From contig CAZVIK010000151.1 in NCBI GenBank assembly GCA_964627045.1, positions 1 to 9,975 of the forward strand: a stretch of DNA of 9,975 nt, given 5' to 3'. Below are positions 6,129 through 9,975 of the stretch, piece by piece (position 1 is the stretch's first letter; every line of letters begins with the position of its first letter). The DNA is from CAZVIK01 sp964627045. GTDB lineage: Bacteria > Acidobacteriota > Terriglobia > Bryobacterales > Bryobacteraceae. The notes beneath the pieces are model-generated. The model was not told the DNA's origin. It saw only the letters and a program-made list of their open reading frames with translations, and did not search any database. The position numbers and the translations under genes were made by a program.

Positions 6129-6748
6129 GCGCAGGCGAACAGCGCGACGGCGGGCAGAACCGGCAACCGGTTCGCCTGGCCCTGCCGCGGGCCGTGCTTC
6201 GGCACCGCGAACGGGCGGGCATCTACTGCCAGCCGACCGTCTCGGTGGAGTTCCAGAAGCAGAGCAAGCGGTATGTCGTGCGTGGGGTCGAGTCCGGCGG
6301 GGCGACGCGGGAAATCGGACACTACGTCGCGTTCTGCGGCCCGGCTGGCGAGCCCCTGGCATGGCTTCAGCCGATACAGTCCCTGACGGCCAACGGGTCG
6401 CACGCTGTCGTGATCGCGCCGTCGCTCGTGAGCGTCGAGGTTTTTCGCGCTCAGCAGACGTACGAACTGCTCATCGCACGGCACGAACCGCGAGGCGGGG
6501 AGGACGGGCGGCGACCGCAGCTCTCGTCACAAGTGCTCTTTCGCGGGACTCAGGGCTACCTGTCCCTGGAGCTGTGGGGCAAGGACCGGGAGGCCGCGGG
6601 CAGGATCACGCCGGAGTTCTTCAACCGCTCGGGCGAGCGGAAGGAGATTCCGTTGCGGTTCGTGGAGGCGGTCAAGGCGGCGGTTAAAGGGGCGACCTCA
6701 ATCGACTGCCGCGAAGCGGTCCTCGCTGCGGCGCCCGTTTCACAGTAG
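6125..6748 (+). CDS. Unrecognised protein, 207 residues, coupled to the primase
   Basis: I do not recognise this family. The start overlaps the primase stop as ATGA, so the two are probably translated together. The first 25 residues are basic and flexible. The body alternates strands and turns: RYVVRGVE (49-56), GHYVAFCGPAGEPLAWLQPI (65-84), HAVVIAPSLVSVEVF (92-106), TYELLIARH (111-119), then SSQVLFRGTQGYLSLELWG (133-151) and a C-terminal helix FVEAVKAAVKGA (178-189). There are no catalytic signatures, metal-binding Cys/His clusters or membrane segments, so it looks like a cytosolic structural or accessory protein. Tight coupling to the primase argues for a partner role in the same complex, which is inference. 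Confidence 0.75.
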   Translation: MSAGEQRDGGQNRQPVRLALPRAVLRHRERAGIYCQPTVSVEFQKQSKRYVVRGVESGGATREIGHYVAFCGPAGEPLAWLQPIQSLTANGSHAVVIAPSLVSVEVFRAQQTYELLIARHEPRGGEDGRRPQLSSQVLFRGTQGYLSLELWGKDREAAGRITPEFFNRSGERKEIPLRFVEAVKAAVKGATSIDCREAVLAAAPVSQ

Positions 6749-6769
6749 GTCTTCATTCAGGGGGCAAGC

Positions 6770-7381
6770 ATGAAAATCGGCACGAAGAGTGTGCTCTTCG
6801 GGGCGCACAGTGTAATCCATCCCTTCTATGTCGGGATAGCCTGGGCGAGGCTCTATGGTGTTCCTTGGGACCCCAAGCTTTGGGTGGCCTTCGCCGTCCA
6901 CGACCTCGGCTATTGGAACTCCCCCAACCTTGAAGGTCCTGAGGGCGAGAGGCACATCGAACTCGGCGCGCGCATCATGACCCGTCTGTTCGGGCCGGAG
7001 TGGGGCGACCTCTGCGCCGGCCACTCCCGCCACTGGGCGAAGCGCTGCGGAAGACCGGTTTCGCGTCTCTGCTTCGCGGACAAACTGGCGTTCGTGCTGA
7101 CGCCGGACTGGCTGTACCTGCCGATGACGCGTGCGACCGGCGAGTTGCACGAGTACATGCAGAAATCCCGTGACCGTCAGGCGGGTACGGCCTGCTTTAC
7201 GGCCGAGGAGTCGGTGTGCCTCTCCTCCCCCGACCCGGCGACCTGGCTGAAAGGCCTCAAGAGCTACACGCTCCGATGGGTCGCGGAGCACCTCGACGGC
7301 CGCGAGGATCGCTGGACCTCACTCGCCGCCACCCCACGGCCAGTTGACGCTCCAGCATCGGCCGGCGCTGCGGCCAAGTAG
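6770..7381 (+). CDS. HD-domain-like protein, 203 residues
   Basis: A probable metal-dependent phosphohydrolase-like protein. H13 and H17 sit in a first helix, AFAVHDLGYW (40-49) carries the H44-D45 pair, GERHIELGARI (59-69) carries H62, LCAGHSRHWAKR (81-92) carries H85 and H88, and LCFADKLAF (100-108) carries D104. The order H...HD...H...D is that of HD-superfamily hydrolases, which act on phosphodiesters or nucleotides. The segment FADKLAFVLTPDWLYLPM recurs in short HD-like proteins of plasmids and phages as I recall. The last 20 residues are Ala/Pro-rich and probably disordered. An AGGGGG SD lies 5 bases before the ATG. It follows the 207-residue gene by 21 bases and precedes the sigma gene. 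A role in nucleotide pool control or signal degradation is possible but not shown. Confidence 0.72.
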   Translation: MKIGTKSVLFGAHSVIHPFYVGIAWARLYGVPWDPKLWVAFAVHDLGYWNSPNLEGPEGERHIELGARIMTRLFGPEWGDLCAGHSRHWAKRCGRPVSRLCFADKLAFVLTPDWLYLPMTRATGELHEYMQKSRDRQAGTACFTAEESVCLSSPDPATWLKGLKSYTLRWVAEHLDGREDRWTSLAATPRPVDAPASAGAAAK

Positions 7382-7423
7382 CGGCGATCACTTCTGACAA
7401 CGAAAACCCTCGGAGGTAACTAT

Positions 7424-8164
7424 ATGCGCCATACGTGTGTACCCTCATCGAACAACGCCCTGGACAAGTTGGTAACCACCCACGGCGCGCTGGTTCGAGC
7501 TATCGCGGTCAACATCCACTCCAAACTGCCGGTGCACGTCGAGCTGTGCGACTTGGTGCAGGAAGGCATGCGCGGGCTGATCGATGCGGCTAGGCGTTAT
7601 GACCCGCGCCGGGGCGTGGCATTCACCACGTACGCGAAGTACCGCGTCCGAGGGGCCATCTTGGACGGACTGCGGCAGTTCGATCCAGCCTCTCGCGCTT
7701 TTCGCGCGACCTCAAAGAAGCTCGATCGAGCTGCCCACGAGCTGGCCGATGAACTTGGCCGCATGCCAACCGAATCTGAGGTTGCAGCCCGGGCAGCAGT
7801 TGACCTCACGCGATGGACCCAGCACAACGAAACAAGCCGGGCGCTGAAGCCGGCCTCGCTCACGGCAGAGGATGGCTCCGGTCCGGTGCCGGAAGTCGCT
7901 GGGGAGGACCCTTCGGAGGAGACATCCGCGATGCACACGGAGTTGCAGGGCGCGCTCAAGGCGGTCATGAGCCGCCTGCCGCGCCGGACCCGGGAGATCG
8001 TCACGCTGTACCACTGGCGCGGGCTCACCATGCGCGAGATCGGCGTTCGCTATGGCATCAACGAGAGTCGAGTGTCCCAGATCCACAAGCGCGCCCTCGG
8101 ACTGCTGGCCGTCGCGCTCCGGGAGCAAGGGATCACCGGCCTCGCATCGGTTCTGCCGGCTTGA
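7424..8164 (+). CDS. FliA/WhiG-type RNA polymerase sigma factor
   Basis: A 246-residue sigma-70-family protein of the sigma-28-like group. Region 2 (about 19-88) contains LCDLVQEGMRGLIDAARRYD (41-60) and GVAFTTYAKYRVRGAILDGL (64-83), the core-binding and -10-recognition helices. Region 3 is present (about 95-135; TSKKLDRAAHELADELGRMP). Region 4 (about 175-232) holds the helix-turn-helix LTMREIGVRYGINESRVSQI (201-220), which would bind the -35 element. There is no region 1.1, as expected for this group. The SD GGAGGT is 6 bases before the ATG. Flagellar genes are absent nearby, so this is an element-borne sigma factor rather than a motility regulator. It probably redirects host RNA polymerase to element promoters. 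No anti-sigma gene is visible. I searched by eye for a TAAA-15-GCCGATAA promoter and found none convincing. Confidence 0.9.
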   Translation: MRHTCVPSSNNALDKLVTTHGALVRAIAVNIHSKLPVHVELCDLVQEGMRGLIDAARRYDPRRGVAFTTYAKYRVRGAILDGLRQFDPASRAFRATSKKLDRAAHELADELGRMPTESEVAARAAVDLTRWTQHNETSRALKPASLTAEDGSGPVPEVAGEDPSEETSAMHTELQGALKAVMSRLPRRTREIVTLYHWRGLTMREIGVRYGINESRVSQIHKRALGLLAVALREQGITGLASVLPA

Positions 8165-8181
8165 GCAAGGAGGACATCACC

Positions 8182-8610
8182 ATGCAGACGATCCTTGAAA
8201 TCTTGCGGTTGGCCGGGCAACTCACGCCCGGCTTCTGCATCTCGATCGTGAACGAGCCCTACATGAGGCTGGTGATCGAAGACATCCAGATTCCGGGACC
8301 GGACGGGCACCCCAGCCTGTCAGTGGCCCACTACGGCGAGCAGAACGGCGACGCCATGCGCGACCCGGAAGTGCTTTTCGAATTGGTCGAGATCTCCGGC
8401 CAGATCCGCCTGGAGCCCTACTACTTCCGCAACGATTACGTCGGTGTCGAACAGTACTCGCGCCTGAATCAGGACGGCGTGGCGCTGGTTCGCCCTCGGC
8501 TGCTGCGCGAGCAGCAGCGCTTCGCGCGCCTGTGGGACCGGAACCTCCGAGCGCAGGGCTTCGTAGAGGCGTTCCGGCGGACGAAAACTGCCGAAGCGCC
8601 TCGCCAATAG
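8182..8610 (+). CDS. DUF6908-like protein, 142 residues
   Basis: A small soluble protein resembling the DUF6908 family of plasmid- and element-encoded proteins of unknown role. It opens with a helix (MQTILEILRLAGQL, 1-14). A beta-rich core follows: PGFCISIVNEPYMRLVIEDI (16-35), HPSLSVAHYGEQNGDAMRDP (44-63), then EVLFELV (64-70) and LEPYYFRNDYVGVEQYSRL (79-97). A basic C-terminal helix rich in Arg and Gln ends the protein. Conserved aromatic and acidic residues (E25-P26-Y27, H51-Y52-G53, P81-Y82-Y83) suggest a defined fold, but no catalytic motif is obvious. AAGGAGG lies 8 bases before the ATG. It starts 17 bases after the sigma gene stop, so the two are co-transcribed. Confidence 0.7.
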   Translation: MQTILEILRLAGQLTPGFCISIVNEPYMRLVIEDIQIPGPDGHPSLSVAHYGEQNGDAMRDPEVLFELVEISGQIRLEPYYFRNDYVGVEQYSRLNQDGVALVRPRLLREQQRFARLWDRNLRAQGFVEAFRRTKTAEAPRQ

Positions 8611-8626
8611 CTGCGATCCGCGGCTA

Positions 8627-8639
8627 GAACAGAGTGTTC
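8627..8639. promoter_or_regulatory. Inverted repeat GAACA-GAG-TGTTC, possible operator
   Basis: A perfect 5-base-arm palindrome with a 3-base centre, 16 bases after the DUF6908 stop and 128 bases before the DUF932 start. Dimeric repressors often bind such sites. The GAAC-5-GTTC spacing does not fit known LexA boxes. Confidence 0.35.
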
Positions 8640-8651
8640 ATTGCCTGTCAT

Positions 8652-8745
8652 GCCCGCACGCGGGCTGTCGGGAGCCGAGCCGCCGGAAGCGGCATTCAAC
8701 CGAACGGGGGAGTTGGCGGCGAGAGGACGCAACGGCTCCCCTTTT
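8652..8745 (+). ncRNA. Structured leader of the DUF932 gene, attenuator-like
   Basis: The 157-base gap between DUF6908 and DUF932 is rich in complementary segments. A hairpin GCCCG-CACG-CGGGC lies at 8652-8664/8665. Then GGGAGCCG (8670-8677) can pair with CGGCTCCC (8733-8740), enclosing a hairpin GCCGC-CGGAA-GCGGC (8679-8693). The same 3' arm can instead pair its CTCCCC (8736-8741) with GGGGAG (8707-8712). CTTTTC follows directly. Two mutually exclusive stems ahead of a T run suggest transcription attenuation or another RNA switch. The SD GGGAG (8754-8758) lies just beyond. Pairings are seen; the switching function is inferred, and no known riboswitch class is recognised. Confidence 0.45.
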
Positions 8746-8767
8746 CGCATTTCGGGAGACAATCACC

Positions 8768-9559
8768 ATGCAAGAGACAAGCGTAGTTGAGACCCAAGTT
8801 CCCGCAGCCGTCACGAACGAGGTTGTCGGGAGCGACGCGCCAGTCATGACGCTGCTTTCCTATGGCGGCAAACTGACGCGCGACGAACTGGCGCAGGTTC
8901 CGACCCCGGCCGGCACCGCGACACACAAACCCATTCCACACATCGAGGTCGTCGTGAAGCTGGTCGAAACGCTGGGTTTTCGACAGATCGGCGTAGTCCG
9001 CGAAGAGTACGCGGTATCCAGCGACGGCATGCGAATGTTCGGGGTCATGGATCTGACCACGGGCTTCGAGGGCTGCCGCTTCGCGCTGGGCGTTCGCAAT
9101 TCTCACGACAAGTCATTTCGGCTTAGTTGTACCGCCGGAGTCAGAGTATTCGTGTGCCAGAATCTCGCGTTCCACGGAGACTTCACGCCGGTCCTCGCAA
9201 AGCATTCCAAGAACTTCTCGATCGAGGATTCGTTCGCCATCGGCGTGGACCGAATCCAGCGCAACTTCGAGCCGCTCAAGCGCCAGATCGAAGAGTGGCA
9301 GGGGCGGCAATTGTCCACGGCGATGGCGAAGCTGATCATCTACCAGGCGTTCATCGAGGACGAACTGGAGGTCCCGAAGCACTTGGCCCGGCGGATCCAT
9401 GACCTCTACTTCCATCCACAGTTCGAGGATTTCCAGCCCCGGACCGTGTGGAGCCTGTCGAACGCCTTCACGAGCGCCTTCAAGGAGCTGGACCCGATCC
9501 CGCAATACAAGGCGACCGCCAAGCTCGCGGGCTTCCTGGAGGCGGCACGGCTGTCGTGA
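8768..9559 (+). CDS. DUF932 protein
   Basis: A 263-residue member of the DUF932 family common on plasmids, phages and integrative elements; the function is unknown. Diagnostic segments are IPHIEVVVKLVETLGF (56-71), EEYAVSSDGMRMFGVMDLTT (79-98), ALGVRNSHDKSFRLSCTAGV (106-125) and RVFVCQNLAFHGDF (126-139). The R-N-S-H-D-K-S and V-F-V-C-x-N-L-x-F motifs are the usual signatures. A long helical C-terminal half follows (160-260), with WQGRQLSTAMAKLIIYQAF (177-195). There is no membrane segment, so it is cytosolic. The ATG has GGGAG 9 bases upstream and is preceded by a structured leader. It is the last gene of the rightward run. Members often accompany anti-restriction or replication genes on mobile elements, which fits the surroundings. 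Confidence 0.85.
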   Translation: MQETSVVETQVPAAVTNEVVGSDAPVMTLLSYGGKLTRDELAQVPTPAGTATHKPIPHIEVVVKLVETLGFRQIGVVREEYAVSSDGMRMFGVMDLTTGFEGCRFALGVRNSHDKSFRLSCTAGVRVFVCQNLAFHGDFTPVLAKHSKNFSIEDSFAIGVDRIQRNFEPLKRQIEEWQGRQLSTAMAKLIIYQAFIEDELEVPKHLARRIHDLYFHPQFEDFQPRTVWSLSNAFTSAFKELDPIPQYKATAKLAGFLEAARLS

Positions 9560-9575
9560 GGGACCGACGGATGGA

Positions 9576-9634
9576 TGGAGCCGGATCGCGCAGCGACTCA
9601 TCGTCGCACCGTCCGGCTCCAGCCATGACTGGCT
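9576..9634. terminator. Nested inverted repeats after DUF932, possible terminator
   Basis: TGGAGCCGGA (9576-9585) pairs with TCCGGCTCCA (9612-9621). Inside it, GCGAC (9593-9597) pairs with GTCGC (9603-9607), making an interrupted stem. A second small hairpin AGCCA-TGAC-TGGCT (9621-9634) follows and shares one base with the first. It lies 16 bases after the DUF932 stop, between converging genes, where a terminator is expected. There is no T run on either side, so factor-independent termination is doubtful. Confidence 0.4.
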
Positions 9635-9732
9635 AATTGGACTTGCGAATCAACGGCGTCTACCCGACGGTTGAATGCTGTTGCGGCGTTTACAGGACCT
9701 CGCGATGGTTCTGAGATCTGGAGGCTCGATTC

Positions 9733-9975
9733 TCAAACCAGCCTACGACGTCGCACTCTTGCTGCCCTGGGGGTGTCCCAGTCGGGAACAAAGTCAATGC
9801 ACTTAATACCGTCAAGGAGCACTTTCGGTTCACCAAGGAGGAGCTTCAGGAACACCAGGCACTTGTCCGCGACTTCCTTATTCAACGTTTTCATCTCATC
9901 CTGGGTGATTCTTGACAGCACTGTCCAGGGGATGTCACCGGTCGGCGTGTGGACAATGACGTCGCTGTAGTCGCC
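9733..9975 (-). CDS. C-terminal part of an unrecognised protein (enters from right edge)
   Basis: An open minus-strand frame continuing through the right edge, ending at TGA 9735-9733, so only the last 80 residues are visible. It reads GDYSDVIVHTPTGDIPWTVL, followed by a helical stretch with TQDEMKTLNKEVADKCLVFL, then LLLGEPKVLLDGIKCIDFVP and a basic tail RVRRRRLV. Alternating helix and strand and the acidic/hydrophobic pattern look like real protein. The frame stays open across the whole visible length and converges on DUF932. A GTG at 9921 is not needed as a start, because codons continue in frame beyond it. I do not recognise the family. The very basic C-terminus could bind nucleic acid. 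Confidence 0.55.
   Translation of the reverse strand, partial: GDYSDVIVHTPTGDIPWTVLSRITQDEMKTLNKEVADKCLVFLKLLLGEPKVLLDGIKCIDFVPDWDTPRAARVRRRRLV

Noticed and set aside
8627..8639. LexA-type SOS box (GAAC...GTTC)
   Set aside because: The spacer between GAAC and GTTC is 5 bases. The Gram-positive-type box needs 4 and the alphaproteobacterial type needs direct or inverted repeats with 7, so only a generic operator is listed.
9671..9970. 99-codon plus-strand frame at the right edge
   Set aside because: The minus-strand frame is open to the edge and looks more protein-like. The plus-strand translation is Ser/Arg-rich without motifs.
1..9975. CRISPR array, tRNA or transposase
   Set aside because: No regularly spaced repeats, cloverleaf with a CCA-like end, or transposase/integrase motifs were seen on either strand.

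Overview
The window is GC-rich bacterial DNA with strong Shine-Dalgarno (SD) sequences and many start/stop overlaps. It shows no rRNA, tRNA, CRISPR array or recognisable housekeeping gene. The content (Rad52-type annealing protein, TOTE-type primase, DUF932, DUF6908, a lone sigma factor, several unknowns) is typical of a plasmid, integrative element or phage-derived island. The host lineage cannot be fixed from this sequence.

Left part (1-3275, minus strand): a compact operon reading leftward off the window edge. In order of transcription it encodes a small ribbon-helix-helix (RHH) protein, a NADAR-family protein (ADP-ribose/N-glycosidase fold), a 651-residue fusion of a SIS sugar-phosphate-binding domain with a Cof-type HAD phosphatase, and the first 97 residues of a phosphoribosyltransferase-like protein of a type linked to prokaryotic conflict systems. 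Each gene overlaps the next by 2 to 47 bases, which implies co-translation. An AT-rich promoter with palindromes sits just before the RHH gene. It lies inside what looks like the decayed N-terminus of another gene. All recognisable enzymes handle ribose-phosphate or ADP-ribose-like chemistry, so this is the best candidate here for an undescribed nucleotide/NAD-linked defence or conflict system.

Middle (3276-3622): the divergent intergenic region has no convincing gene. It holds three inverted repeats upstream of the rightward operon.

Right part (3623-9559, plus strand): a mobile-element DNA-metabolism operon with eight genes. They are a Rad52/Rad22 annealing protein, an unknown 116-residue protein, a TOTE-type archaeo-eukaryotic primase with a C-terminal zinc finger, an unknown 207-residue protein, an HD-domain-like protein, a FliA/WhiG-type sigma factor, a DUF6908 protein and a DUF932 protein. 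The DUF932 gene follows a 157-base leader that can form two competing stems ending in a short T run, resembling an attenuator. Primase and annealing protein together suggest replication or repair of the element's own DNA. The sigma factor may direct transcription of element genes.

Right edge (9560-9975): a nested inverted repeat separates the DUF932 gene from the C-terminal part of an unrecognised minus-strand gene that enters from the right.
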